From Hydra vulgaris (Eukaryota > Cnidaria > Hydrozoa > Anthoathecata > Hydridae): DNA of 64,000 bases. Below the pieces are notes generated by a model. It searched no databases, had not been told where the DNA came from, and saw only the letters and a list, made by a program, of their open reading frames with translations. The position numbers were made by a program, and so were the translations under genes. Below are positions 48,347 to 58,510 of this stretch, one piece after another (within the stretch, counting starts at the first letter, position 1; every line of letters begins with the position of its first letter). The stretch is taken from assembly GCF_038396675.1 (NCBI RefSeq), contig NC_088934.1:33167001-33231000 (forward strand). Reading direction: 5' to 3'.

Positions 48347-48804
48347 CCGTGCCAAGAAAGCAAGAGTTAAGTTTTATTGTTTTATTTGCAATTTTGTATT
48401 TATACAAATGTCCTTTTTATTTTCTATTATTATTATTATTTTTTTTTTAAACAAAATCAAATAAACAAAAAAAATGGAGGAAAACCTAATAATTAAATTT
48501 TTTGATGAAAATATCATTTTCAGGGACGAGAATGACATTGATAATTTTAATCAACAAATATTTGAAAGTCAATACTATACAGTTTTCGAATCTTTCCAAT
48601 ATCTACAAAAAAAAGGAAAATTTTTTTTCAATTTTTAACATTAATATTTGAAGTTTAAAAAAAAATTTCATGACTTTAAAATTATTTGTCTTACGGAAAA
48701 TTGGTGTAAGTGTGGTGAAACTACTGCGCAATTTGAACTAATTAATTACAAATCAGTTCACTAACCACGTAATTTTTTTTTTTCTTTAGTTTTACATTTA
48801 ATTA

Positions 48805-48964
48805 GTCGTAATACAATAAAATCCATGATATAAGTTTTCGTAATACAATAAAATCCGAGATATATGCATTCGTAAAATAATAAAATCCGTAATATATGCT
48901 CTCGTAATACTACAAAATCCGAGATATATATGCTTTCGTAATACAATAAAATCCGTGATATATA
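48805..48964. repeat. 32-bp minisatellite, 5 copies
   Basis: The unit CGTAATACAATAAAATCCGA plus GATATATGCTTT starts at 48807, 48839, 48871, 48903 and 48937. It lies in the sequence inserted into the LINE endonuclease. Confidence 0.93.
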
Positions 48965-49444
48965 GACTAATTTAAATAAAAACTTGGTATCTGATGGAAG
49001 ATCTAATGATCTTGTCGCCAGAACCATAAAACGTTATAATAAAATATAACTTAAGCCGTTTATAAATATAAGCAAATAAAAATAACAAAATACAAAAAAC
49101 AAAAGAGCGTTTTTATATAAATTTCTTATTTTTAAAAGTATTTCAAGATATTGTCATTAAAAAGAATGAATTTTTTTAATTTCTTTTTAAAGACTGGGAA
49201 GGTAATTGATAAATCAAAATTAGGTAAAACGATTATGTTCCAGAGATTAGGTGCACGATAAGCTATACAGAACTGATTGAATTTTGTTCGACAAAAGGGT
49301 TTAAAGAGTGAGTTATCATTTCATAGTGTGTACTTATTTTTTGTTTTTAAGGTAATTACCACGTAATTTTGTTTTTAAGGTAATTTTTTAATCTTGTTTT
49401 TAAGGTAATTTTTTCGTTTTTAAGGTAGTTACCACGTAATTTTG

Positions 49445-49520
49445 GTATTGGTAAGACAAATTGATTTATCATAAATATTTTTTTCATCAACTATTTTTTT
49501 TGGCAGAGTGCTTTTCGCGT
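49445..49520 (-). repeat. Inverted duplicate of the LINE's own linker (50186-50255)
   Basis: TTGATTTATCATAAATATTT...AACTATTTTTTTTGGCAGAG at 49458-49507 is the reverse complement of 50190-50250, part of the LINE between endonuclease and RT. It borders the foreign insert on its right side. Confidence 0.85.
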
Positions 49521-52307
49521 AAGTATTTTTATCCACAACTCAATTAATTATAGTTTACGTAACGATCCCTGTGTGAATGAAATAGATTGTGAGTCATTAT
49601 GTATTGAATTAAAAAATAAAAACACAAAAAACATAATTGTAAACGCGACATATAGACCACCATCAGGTAATTTAAAACAATTTAAAACTCATCTTTAATC
49701 ATTCATAACAGCTATCAATAAAACGCGAGATCATATCTTTTTGGCTGGGGATCTAAACATTGACCTAAAAAAACATGCTTCAAATAATAATGTAAAAAAT
49801 ATTATAAACACTCTTCTTCAAAATAACTTAATTTCAACAATAAACAAGCCAACTAGAGTGACTAAAAACTCTTCTACACTTCTTGATAATATAATAACTA
49901 ACAACTTTCATAATAACCGTCTTAACACAGGTATAAGCAAAACTGATGTATCAGATCATTTTCCAACATTCTTAGTTACTAATAAAATAATAAATAACTA
50001 CATTCCTTCTAAAACTACCGTAGGCGACAGATCAATGAAAACTCTGTAAAACAGTTTCAAAACCTTTTAAGAGACAACGTTGATTGGAACCTGGTATTGC
50101 AATCAAACGATGCTAACAACTCATTTGATCGATTTCTAAGTAAATTCTGCAAGTAATATGAAACAGCGTTTCCTGAAATAATTATGCGAGAAACACTCTG
50201 CCAAAAAAAATAGTTGGTGAAAAAAATATTTATGATAAATCAATTATTGCTGAAAAAATAAACAGTTTTTTTATTAATGCTGTTTATTAATATTCAAAAT
50301 TGGCATCAAAAGTTCTTCTGAATTCAACTTCATTTGAGTCTTATTTAAAAAATTACGATAAAGTTATGGATGAACCTAACCTTAAATTAATTGAATTGCG
50401 AACCGCCTTTTATAATCTTAAAACTAAGAAAAGTGCTGCATTTGATAAAATTAACGTTAATGTTGTAAAATCTGTTTACGATATAATCGAACCTCTTTTG
50501 TTTCTCATCTTTAATCTTTCTTTTAAAACAGGTATTGTCCCGGAAAAATTAAAAACTGCACGAATCACACCGGTTTTTAAGACTGGCGGTGACTCTATTA
50601 TTTCTAATTATAGACCTATATCTGTATTACCGTGTTTCTCAAAGTTACTCAAAATTGCTCAAAATTTCTCAAAAGAATAATGTACAATTATTAATTTTAT
50701 TTATTTATCAGCTATTTAAAAGCTATTTGACCAATAGAAAGCAATTCATCCAATATGAGCAAACACAAACAATTCCATATGCTGTAACTTGTAATGTCCC
50801 CCAGGGCTGTATTTAAGGATCCTTATTATTCTTTGTATATATAAATGATTTAAATTTAGCAACAAACTTCTGAAATTGCAATCTTTTTGCAGATGACTCC
50901 AATCTTTTTTATTCCCACAGAGATATTAAAACACTTTTTGAAACAGCTAACGAAGAGTTGGGTAAGGTCAATGAATGATTTATAAGTAATAAACTGTCTC
51001 TAAATGTGGATAAAACCAAGTTTATTTTATTTCATAAGGTAAATAAATTAAAAAATATTCCTATTATACTGCCAAATCTAATAATTAATAACGCTAACAT
51101 TAAAAGAGAAACTTCAGTTAACTTTTTGGGCGTAATATTAGATAAACATTTACGTTGGAGTGAACATATAAAAAGCATTGAGAAAAAAATATCAAAAAAT
51201 ATTGCCATGATATATAGGTCTAAACCATTTCTAAATAATAAATCTTTAAAAAGTTTATACTTTTCTTTCATTCATTGTTATTTGATTTATTGTAATAATG
51301 CATGGGCAAGTACAAACCATACAAAATTAAAAAAGTTGCACAGCAAACAAAAATATGGGTGCAGAATATTATTTGGAGCTGATAAAATTGTACCATGTGA
51401 GTCTCTTCTGCGTATACTAGGCGCATTAAACATTTATAAAATCAACTTACACCAAGTTTTAATGTTCATGTATAAAATAAAAATGGGATTATCTCCTAAA
51501 ATATTTCAGTCCTATTTAGAAAAAGTAGTGCATAAATACCCGACAAAATTTTCAGATAATAACTACATTGTCCTTAAATATAATTCAAAACAAATTACAT
51601 ATTCAATTCAATAGCGTGTACCTTATTTGTGGAAAAAGTTTCCTAATATTGCAAATACGAAAAAGTTAGTATACAACAGTTTAAAAAAGAATCGAAACAG
51701 GTGTTATTACTTATGGATTTTAACATATCCGATTTTAAATGCTTCTTTTAAGCTAAAACTCAATTATATAAAATATGTCTCAGAATTTATCAACTTTTTT
51801 TCATTAATTCAGTTATGGTGTTTCATCTAATCTTAATAGTTACTGTTGAAATCTGAGTTCTTGATTTTTTTTTTTAACTATTAATGAATTGTTATTTATT
51901 TTACTTTTATTAAAATTGGTTTTAAAACATACATAAATATTACGGTTTTTGTAAATAAAGTATAATAAAGTAATCTTTTATTTTTAATTTTTCATACTTT
52001 ATTTAGATATTACTTTATTACAAATTGTTATATATTCTATTTTCATTTTATTCAATACATACTTTGTATGATATACGTTGTTATTGTGGCTCTCGTAAAT
52101 ACGTGTTCTTTAATTAATTTATTTATTTTTTGTTCTTTTTTACTTTACTTTCAGTTTTTCTTGTTTACTTCAATATTACTCTTAACATGAATATTGTTCT
52201 TGAAGTATTTCTTCAACTAAATGTTGTTTATTCTTACATTTATAATTTTCAATAAACAGTTTGTAAAGTATAAATATATTATACGGTTATTGTAAATAAG
52301 TACGATT

Positions 52308-52349
52308 GGGGCTCGTTGATAAGACAAAATAATGTCTTCTACTTGCCCC
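52308..52349 (+). other. Conserved 3' hairpin of LINE copy
   Basis: Outer stem GGGGC / GCCCC (52308-52312, 52345-52349); inner stem AAGACA / TGTCTT (52321-52326, 52333-52338). See 28686 and 58031. Confidence 0.75.
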
Positions 52350-52421
52350 GCCAGTTTTTATTTATAAACTTATAAATTGTAAAAGTTATTAAACGGTGAA
52401 ATAAACAAAAACAAAAACAAA

Positions 52422-52519
52422 AAAAGGTGTTCTGACTAGCAAAAAGGTATCGGAAATGATGAAATTTGAAGAATAGATACGGCAGGTGTTGCGACTTGCA
52501 AAAGGTATCACAAATGTAG
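52422..52519. repeat. 59-bp tandem repeat, right part
   Basis: AGGTGTT.TGACTAGCAAAAAG resumes at 52425 and a further unit starts at 52481. Continuation of 47953-48077 after the LINE. Confidence 0.8.
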
Positions 52520-52527
52520 ACAATAAT

Positions 52528-52580
52528 TCGTCTGACTTTTTTTTCCCGTGAACTTCGAGAAGACGAGAAAACTTTAGTTA
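52528..52580. repeat. Small dispersed hairpin repeat, second copy
   Basis: TTCGTCTGACTTTTTTTTCC followed by CGTGAACTTCGAGAAGACGAGAAAACTTT (in two parts) matches 30147-30203. One arm has lost a few bases. Confidence 0.7.
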
Positions 52581-52965
52581 TTTAAAAAAATTAATACTGG
52601 CGAAAAATATTTACGCTTAGCAGGTTTAAGGACGGGGGTTATAAACTTTTTAAAAACCAATTATCAACCATTTTCAAAAATTATCAACAATTTTACCAAA
52701 TTTAAGATACGTCAAATATATCTTGTTAACCCGTATTTTTAACTTTCAAACTAAAAAAAGACACATTATTAAAGTTTTTTCTGATTGCAGATTTATAAAA
52801 ATAATAATAAATTCATTTTTTTTTTCTTACTCATAAGTAGTGGCCAAATTAAGTCGATTAACTTCAAATTTAATTTATTAAATTCAAACATTTTGTTTTG
52901 CTTTTTATATACTCGTAAGTTTTGGTGAACTCTTTTATTGCAACATGGTATCCAATTTTTAATAA

Positions 52966-53346
52966 ATGGATAATAAGTTGTTTGATTTTCAATGCAATGA
53001 TCACGATTTTTTATTGCTTAAAAAAACAAAAAACATTATATCATTAACAAAAAAAAGGTCACAACCTTCTGAGATTTTCTTACCTCCTTCATTAAACGTG
53101 TGGATTTTATATCTTCATGATATCACACAAATGTATTCATCCTATGATGACGATTCTATGAAAATTAATCTATGGGATAATAATGGAAAAATAACAGAGG
53201 CTGACCTAAATATAGAAAAAGTCATAAATGAAAAGCTAACTTATTCAAATAACTATCATTGTTTTTGTAAAGCATGCTATACAAATGTAAAAAAGAATAT
53301 TAGCAAAAATACAAAAAAATATAAATGCCATATCAAGAGGTCGTGA
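52966..53346 (+). CDS. Open frame of 126 codons, unrecognised
   Basis: From ATG 52966 to the stop at 53344. Composition is protein-like rather than low-complexity: MDNKLFDFQCNDHDFLLLKK, SEIFLPPSLNVWILYLHDIT, KINLWDNNGKITEADLNIEK, then YHCFCKACYTNVKKNI..NTKKYKC. The C-x2-C and a later Cys could bind metal. The SINE at 53350 sits immediately after it and may have replaced a splice donor or the 3' end, so this could be the first exon of a longer gene or a remnant of a mobile element. I do not recognise the family. Confidence 0.4.
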   Translation: MDNKLFDFQCNDHDFLLLKKTKNIISLTKKRSQPSEIFLPPSLNVWILYLHDITQMYSSYDDDSMKINLWDNNGKITEADLNIEKVINEKLTYSNNYHCFCKACYTNVKKNISKNTKKYKCHIKRS

Positions 53347-53349
53347 AAT

Positions 53350-53553
53350 TTTTTTTATTTTTTTTATTTTTTTTTATTTTAGGTGCCCCAAGAAGTCCTT
53401 ACGGTCTTGTCACAGAACACCGCGGAAGTGCATTTAACCAGGAAGTTCACGCCTCCTTCCTTACCGTGAAGCGAAAATTTGTCCACAGCTCGGTTTCGAA
53501 CCTGGATCTCCTGCTTATAAAGCAAGCGCTCTAACCACTGCGCCACGGCCGCA
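53350..53553 (-). repeat. tRNA-derived SINE, copy 3
   Basis: Best preserved copy. Minus strand: GCGGCCGTGGCGCAGTGGTT (A box), CTTGCTTTATAAGCAGG, GGTTCGAAACC (B box), body with GGCGTGAACTTCCTGG, TTCCGCGGTGTTCTGTG, CAAGACCGTAAGGACTTCTT, then GGGGCACC and a long A/T tail. The anticodon position would read UAU as in tRNA-Ile, but the fold is too degraded for a gene. Confidence 0.92.
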
Positions 53554-53679
53554 CAAATTCTTAAAGAAAACTCACAAAGAATATTGATATCTACACCAAA
53601 AGCAGAAGAAACGGATTGTAGAATATTCTCAAACAAACAAATGAAGCTTGATCAAAGAATATTTTTTAACAAACAAATT

Positions 53680-54110
53680 GAAGCTTGATCTTTTTATTAT
53701 TATATTTTTCATCATTAAAATCATCATCTGTTTTGGAATGAAATTGACCATATGGTCTATCAGCTTTTATATTTTTCTCTTCTTTGTTCTTTGTGAAAAT
53801 ACCAATAAATTGATCTCACATTAGTCATAGTTGTAGAAAAGACTAAAGTTCTTTTAGCTGAATAAGTATTCAAAAGAATATGTTGAACAACTGGGTAGAA
53901 AAATTTCTCTGGATCTCTAGAGTCAATATGTATTAGGCTGTATTTCATATTTTTTCTTTCTGGTGTAGATGATATAATAATTAAATTATGCATACAAAGA
54001 TTATTAATAATAAAGTCAGCAGTACTTTTAACTGCAGTTGCTGTCAATGCCAATACTGGAATTCTTTTAGGGACAAGTGATAGCAATTCGAGAGTCTATT
54101 ATTCAAACTT
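53680..54110 (-). pseudogene. RecQ-like helicase fragment
   Basis: Minus strand from about 54090: LLSLVPKRIPVLALTATAVK (the TAT-type motif III of RecQ helicases), DFIINNLCMHNLIIISSTPE, RKNMKYSLIHID, then RTLVFSTTMTNVRSIYWYFH (the motif IV region of the second helicase lobe), and after a stop at 53760 YGQFHSKTDD in a neighbouring register. It covers the part of the protein downstream of the fragment at 33955-35075, but on the other strand 19 kb away, so the two are separate copies. No flanking exons are seen. Confidence 0.75.
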
Positions 54111-54111
54111 G

Positions 54112-54226
54112 GATTTTTCGTACTGTCGGCAAATATGAAAAGCGAGGATCTTTTTTTTTTTTTTTAGACAAAAAAATATTTATGGTATTTTTGCTACAGT
54201 CAATAAAAATCCTGGATCCGCCCCTG
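54112..54226. mobile_element. Fragment of a CAGGGGC-family hAT-like MITE
   Basis: The right end reads CCTGGATCCGCCCCTG, the family terminus. The left side (TATTCAAACTTGGATTTTTC...) is too diverged to place the other end. It adjoins the RecQ-like fragment. Confidence 0.55.
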
Positions 54227-54311
54227 CTGCACACAAATAAGCAATCCTAAAAAAAAGATGATTATAAATATTTTATATATATGCTGATATGGCATTTTTG
54301 TGTAAATTTAA

Positions 54312-54382
54312 TTACCTTAACAACTAAGTAAATTTTAAATAACAAAAATTGTTATTTACAATTTACTTAGTTGCTAAGGTTA
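54312..54382. repeat. Imperfect palindrome, 32-bp arms, 7-bp loop
   Basis: 54312-54343 and 54351-54382 pair with three mismatches (core AACTAAGTAAAT / ATTTACTTAGTT). Confidence 0.9.
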
Positions 54383-54612
54383 ATTACCTTGTTCGGCAGT
54401 GTTTAGAAAACTAATTATTTAATACTGAGATTTTTAAATTCAAAAAAAATTATATCATGAGAAAGAGAATTAAATTCTACATGAATTTAATCAAAATAAT
54501 AAACTTTTTAACTGTTTTTACTCTAGGAACCACACTAATAGATAAGAGTAATTAGCCTTGCGTTAAACTGTTTTAATGAGTAAACGCGTTCTAAATTTTA
54601 CATTCTAAAATA

Positions 54613-57600
54613 ATGGCAATAAAAAATAAAACAATAGATTTTGAAACGATGCGCTTTAATGTCTTTGAAACCGCGAATAATATTCTCAATGACGCTGATA
54701 CGCAAATTTTTCAAACGTATAATTTTAACTCTCGATATTTTGAAACAGAAACTTTCAAAACTGAACTTGAAGCTTATAAAAATAATTTTACGATAATTCA
54801 CATAAATATAAGAAGCATAAATAAAAATTTTGACAAACTTAAACATTTCCTAATTGATTGCAATTATTCATTCAGTATGATTTGCCTAACAGAAACTTGG
54901 TGTTCTGATGAATCAATCCAAAATAACTCTAACTTTCAAATTCCAAATTATAAATTATTATCTTCTGAAAGGAAAGCATACAAAAAAGGAGGAGGGATTG
55001 CAACTTATGTTCGGAATGATCAAGTGATAAAAGTGAGAAAAGATCACTCCATTTCTAACCCCGATAGTGAGGTCTTTACAATAGAGATCATCAACTCCAA
55101 ATTTAAAAATATTATAGTCTCTACCTGTTATAGGCCACCTGAAGGTAATATTAAAAAATGTTCTAATTATCTAGAAGAAATTTTTCTTAAAATCAATAAA
55201 GAGCAAAAAAAGTTGTTCTGTATCGGGGACTTAAACATAGATTGTTTAAAATACAAAGAGTGTCCGATCACTAAATTATTTTTTGATAACATGTTTCAAC
55301 ATTGTATTTTACCAATTATTAATAAACCCACACGGGTAACCTCGAATACTATTTCTGCTATAGATAAAATACTAACAAACTCATTTCTAGATACCTCCTT
55401 AAAAGCAGGAATAATAAAAATTGTTATAACAGATCACTTTCCAGTTTACTTTACAATAAAACATGATACAAAAATAAATAATAACTCGAAAAAAAAAATT
55501 TATAAAAGAAAAATAAATAAAAATTCTATTAAATGTTTTAAAGACGCACTATCGGCAGTAGATTGGGTTAAAGTGTATCAAGAATGTAACCTTGGGAACA
55601 CAAACTCTGCATATAATACTTTCACAGATATTTTTCTAAAACACTATAATAATCATTTTCCAATCAAAGAAAAAGAAATAAAAGTAAAACATTTGAGCTG
55701 TCCATGGATCACCAGCGGAATCAAAAAATCTTCAAAAACTAAACAAAGACTATATGTTAAATATTTGAAAAACAGAAACGAAGAAAACCTATCTACTTAT
55801 AAACAATATAAAAATCTTTTCGAAAAAATCAGAAAACATTCTAAAAAAGTTTATTATTCTAAATTACTTCAAAAAACTAATGGAGATACCAAAAAAACAT
55901 GGAACATCATGAAAGAAATAATCGGAAAAAAGTATATAAAAACAAACAGCTTACCAGATAGAATTATTATAAATGAAATAGAACACAACGATCAGAACTC
56001 TATTGCCGAACAATTCAACAATTTCTTTGCAAATATTGGCCCTAACATGGCGTCTAAAATTCAAACCGCAAATAACTCCTTTGAAAATTATTTTACTGAT
56101 CTAAATAGCGAACTAACTTTCAACGGATTAAGCTATGAAGAACTCGAAAATGCAAAAAACTCTTTAAAAATCAACAAAGCACCAGGAATTGATGAAATTT
56201 GTAGCAATATTGTAATGAGTATCTTTCCGATAATAAAGAAACCCCTCTTCGAAATATTTAAATCTTCAATTACAACAGGAACCGTTCCAGAGAAATTGAA
56301 AATTGCTAAAATTGTACCAATATATAAAACTGGAGAACCATACTTACTAAACAATTATAGACCAATCTCAATTCTTCCTGTATTCTCAAAACTCCTCGAA
56401 CGAATAATTTATAATAAATTATACCAATATATAACAAACAACAATATCTTAAATACAAAACAATTCGGCTTTCAAAAGCAACATGCAACCGAACATGCAA
56501 TCGTAGATCTTGTAAATAGCATCAACTACTCATTTGTTAATAAAGAATTTGTTTTAGGAATCTTTATAGATTTATCGAAAGCATTCGATACTGTTGATCA
56601 TGCTATCCTGCTAAAAAAATTGGAAAAATATGGCGTAAAAAATGTTGCATTACTCTGGTTTAAAAATTTTTTGCTAAACAGACAGCAATGTGTTAATACT
56701 GATGAAAATATCTGTTCAAAATTGCTTAAGATTAAATGTGGCGTTCCCCAAGGTTCCATTCTAGCTCCCTTATTGTTCTTAATATACATTAACGATCTTC
56801 CAAAAGTCTTAAATAAACTTGATGTAATAATGTTTGCAGATGATACTAATTTATTTTATTCATCTCAGTCTATCGAAGAACTCTTTGAAACAACGAATAT
56901 CGAACTTGAAAAACTTAATATCTGGCTAAAATCTAATAAATTATCTTTAAACACAGAAAAAACCAATTACATTTTATTCCATCCCAACCAAAAAAGAAAA
57001 AAAATACCTAATATATTACCATTGCTAAAAATAGAAAACAAAAATATTGAAAGAACCTCAATAACAAAATTTCTAGGTTTACTAATTGACGAAAATATTT
57101 CATGGAAAGCACACATTGACTATTTAAATACAAAAATAACCAAAAACATTGGCGTGCTATACAAAGCTAGACCAATGTTATCCCAAGAAAATCTAAAACA
57201 TCTTTATTTCTCATTTATTGGCGTGCTATACAAAGCTAGACCAATGTTATCCCAAGAAAATCTAAAACATCTTTATTTCTCATTTATACAGACCTATTAT
57301 ACATATGGTAATATAGCATGGGCAAGTACCAATAAATCCAATTTGAAATCACTTTATCGACGTCAAAAACATGCCGTTAGAATTGTCTATAAAAAAGACA
57401 AATTCACTCATGCTGAACCTTTGTTAAAACTCCTTAATGCACTAAACGTCTATAGAATAAACATTTATCAAAACTTATTGTTTATGCTGAAATATAAACT
57501 CGGGCTTGTCCCATCACATTTCTCAAATGATTTCTTTAAAAGCAATAGAAATAGATATGACACTCGAGAAGTAGGAAACTTTAATATACCGTTTAGAAAA

Positions 57601-57762
57601 ACAAAACTATCGCGTTTCACAATTTCATATCGCGGTCCCTATCTCTATAATAAACTGATATCCAGAAATGCCATAATTACAAAATTAGATAACCAAAATT
57701 GTTTGAAAATCTTACTAAAAAAATTCGTTTTAAATATAAACAATTATATGAACTTACACTAA
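54613..57762 (+). CDS. LINE ORF2: AP-type endonuclease plus reverse transcriptase
   Basis: What it does: nicks target DNA and copies the LINE RNA into the genome. Domains in order: endonuclease, residues about 50-285, with INIRSIN, MICLTETW (about 89-96), KKGGGIATYVRN, TCYRPPEG, CIGDLNIDC (about 203-211) and ITDHFPVYF; a linker with NNFFANIGPN; reverse transcriptase, about 515-800, with KAPGIDEI, NNYRPISILPVFSKLLER, FIDLSKAFDTVDH (about 651-663, first catalytic Asp), KCGVPQGSILAPLLFL and MFADDTNLFY (about 739-748, Asp-Asp pair); then the C-terminal domain with KDKFTHAEPLLKLLNAL. All expected catalytic residues are present and no stop interrupts the frame. The start at 54613 is the first ATG; no ORF1 precedes it. 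Odd feature: residues about 847-869 are repeated exactly at 870-892 (69-bp tandem duplication). Confidence 0.95.
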   Translation: MAIKNKTIDFETMRFNVFETANNILNDADTQIFQTYNFNSRYFETETFKTELEAYKNNFTIIHINIRSINKNFDKLKHFLIDCNYSFSMICLTETWCSDESIQNNSNFQIPNYKLLSSERKAYKKGGGIATYVRNDQVIKVRKDHSISNPDSEVFTIEIINSKFKNIIVSTCYRPPEGNIKKCSNYLEEIFLKINKEQKKLFCIGDLNIDCLKYKECPITKLFFDNMFQHCILPIINKPTRVTSNTISAIDKILTNSFLDTSLKAGIIKIVITDHFPVYFTIKHDTKINNNSKKKIYKRKINKNSIKCFKDALSAVDWVKVYQECNLGNTNSAYNTFTDIFLKHYNNHFPIKEKEIKVKHLSCPWITSGIKKSSKTKQRLYVKYLKNRNEENLSTYKQYKNLFEKIRKHSKKVYYSKLLQKTNGDTKKTWNIMKEIIGKKYIKTNSLPDRIIINEIEHNDQNSIAEQFNNFFANIGPNMASKIQTANNSFENYFTDLNSELTFNGLSYEELENAKNSLKINKAPGIDEICSNIVMSIFPIIKKPLFEIFKSSITTGTVPEKLKIAKIVPIYKTGEPYLLNNYRPISILPVFSKLLERIIYNKLYQYITNNNILNTKQFGFQKQHATEHAIVDLVNSINYSFVNKEFVLGIFIDLSKAFDTVDHAILLKKLEKYGVKNVALLWFKNFLLNRQQCVNTDENICSKLLKIKCGVPQGSILAPLLFLIYINDLPKVLNKLDVIMFADDTNLFYSSQSIEELFETTNIELEKLNIWLKSNKLSLNTEKTNYILFHPNQKRKKIPNILPLLKIENKNIERTSITKFLGLLIDENISWKAHIDYLNTKITKNIGVLYKARPMLSQENLKHLYFSFIGVLYKARPMLSQENLKHLYFSFIQTYYTYGNIAWASTNKSNLKSLYRRQKHAVRIVYKKDKFTHAEPLLKLLNALNVYRINIYQNLLFMLKYKLGLVPSHFSNDFFKSNRNRYDTREVGNFNIPFRKTKLSRFTISYRGPYLYNKLISRNAIITKLDNQNCLKILLKKFVLNINNYMNLH
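57151..57288 (+). repeat. 69-bp in-frame tandem duplication inside the LINE ORF
   Basis: 57151-57219 and 57220-57288 are identical apart from the last base. Each begins GGCGTGCTATACAAAGCTAG. Neither the other LINE copies here nor the protein family shows the second copy. Confidence 0.97.
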
Positions 57763-58030
57763 ACTAATACTGAAACTAGAGCCAAAATTAACGTTGAAGC
57801 GAAAATCCCAAAAAACTTCAATAACAAATATTAATATAAAAAATATATAAATCAAAAATAATTTTATTTATGCCTAATCATATATTTATGTGTGCAAAAT
57901 CTAGCATTTATCAATTATTTTTTATCTTACATTTTATTATATGTGAATCCAATATAAAATGAACTACCATTATATTTTGTGAAACTAGAAACATGTAAAA
58001 ACAAAAATACAAAAAAAATTACTAGTACAA

Positions 58031-58077
58031 GCGGTTTCTTGATGACAAGACCATCTGGTCTTCTGCAAGTTTCCCGC
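58031..58077 (+). other. Conserved 3' hairpin of intact LINE
   Basis: Outer stems GCGG / CCGC (58031-58034, 58074-58077) and CTTG / CAAG (58038-58041, 58066-58069); inner stem AAGACCA / TGGTCTT (58047-58053, 58056-58062). See 28686 and 52308. Confidence 0.78.
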
Positions 58078-58232
58078 GTTCTTTTAATAATAATGATACC
58101 CTGCAGTTATATTCTTTGTATTCTATAAAGTTGTGAGATTTTATTTTTTCTCTTGCCATCATATATTTTATAAAAATTGTAAATTTGTATCAGTTATATA
58201 GATAGAATCACAATATTGTAAAGATAAAAGAA

Positions 58233-58267
<35 letters not shown>

Positions 58268-58269
58268 AA

Positions 58270-58510
58270 TGCGCATTTGTTTGACCAAGATGGCGTCGGA
58301 ATAACAATGTTTACATCGTGACGTCGATCGAACACCATCTATTCTTAATATATCATTAGGTCTCATAGATTCCGATTTTTTTTAAATGAGGCCCAGAATT
58401 CACTTCGGTGATGGCGTGGTCGTGTATTTAAAACTAATGTTTGATTAAATGTTTTGAAAATGTATAATGTGAAAGAGGACATAGAAGCAAGCAAGTTGAG
58501 GAAAGTATGT
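58270..58510 (+). promoter_or_regulatory. Candidate promoter and non-coding first exon of the RBM39 gene
   Basis: A patch less AT-rich than its surroundings carries CAAGATGGCG (58286-58295, YY1-like, typical of housekeeping start sites) and the CRE-like octamer TGACGTCG (58319-58326). A donor GAGGAAA/GTATGT at 58506 could end a non-coding exon that splices to the acceptor TTTTCCATTCAAG at 60709-60721, just ahead of the coding start. Promoter function is inferred. Confidence 0.4.

Larger units (their letters stand above)
48474..51840 (+). pseudogene. LINE ORF2 (endonuclease plus reverse transcriptase), broken
   Basis: From ATG 48474: an endonuclease start ending FKIICLTENWCKCGETTAQF at about 48675-48735; then an insert of about 700 bp (48765-49515); then the endonuclease resumes with NYSLRNDPC, NATYRPPSGN, LAGDLNID (49740) and VSDHFPTFLV (49950). 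The RT part has KKSAAFDKI, ISNYRPISVLPCFSKLL (50580-50650), then NVPQGC (50795), LFADDSNLFY (50880-50915), ISNKLSLNVDKTKFILFH, and a C-terminal domain to 51614 and beyond. The section with the first RT catalytic Asp, corresponding to the DLSKAFDTVDH block of the intact LINE at 54.6 kb, is missing between about 50680 and 50700. Multiple shifts and stops. It cannot be active. Confidence 0.85.
48078..52424 (+). mobile_element. Decayed CR1/L2-like LINE inserted in a 59-bp tandem repeat
   Basis: The LINE is bracketed by the two halves of one repeat array. The left array ends in AGGT (48074-48077) and the right resumes with AGGT (52425-52428), a likely 4-bp target duplication. The 3' end is an ACAAAA-type tail. 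Inside are an ORF1 remnant, a broken endonuclease/RT ORF with a foreign ~700-bp insert, and the family 3' hairpin. Confidence 0.8.
54420..58265 (+). mobile_element. CR1/L2-like LINE with intact ORF2
   Basis: One 1049-codon frame, a ~500-bp 3' untranslated region with the family hairpin, and a terminal A-run at 58232-58265. No ORF1 is seen upstream, so the copy is either 5'-truncated or the 5' edge lies elsewhere; 54420 is a rough left limit. It is the youngest-looking of three LINE copies in the window. Confidence 0.82.
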
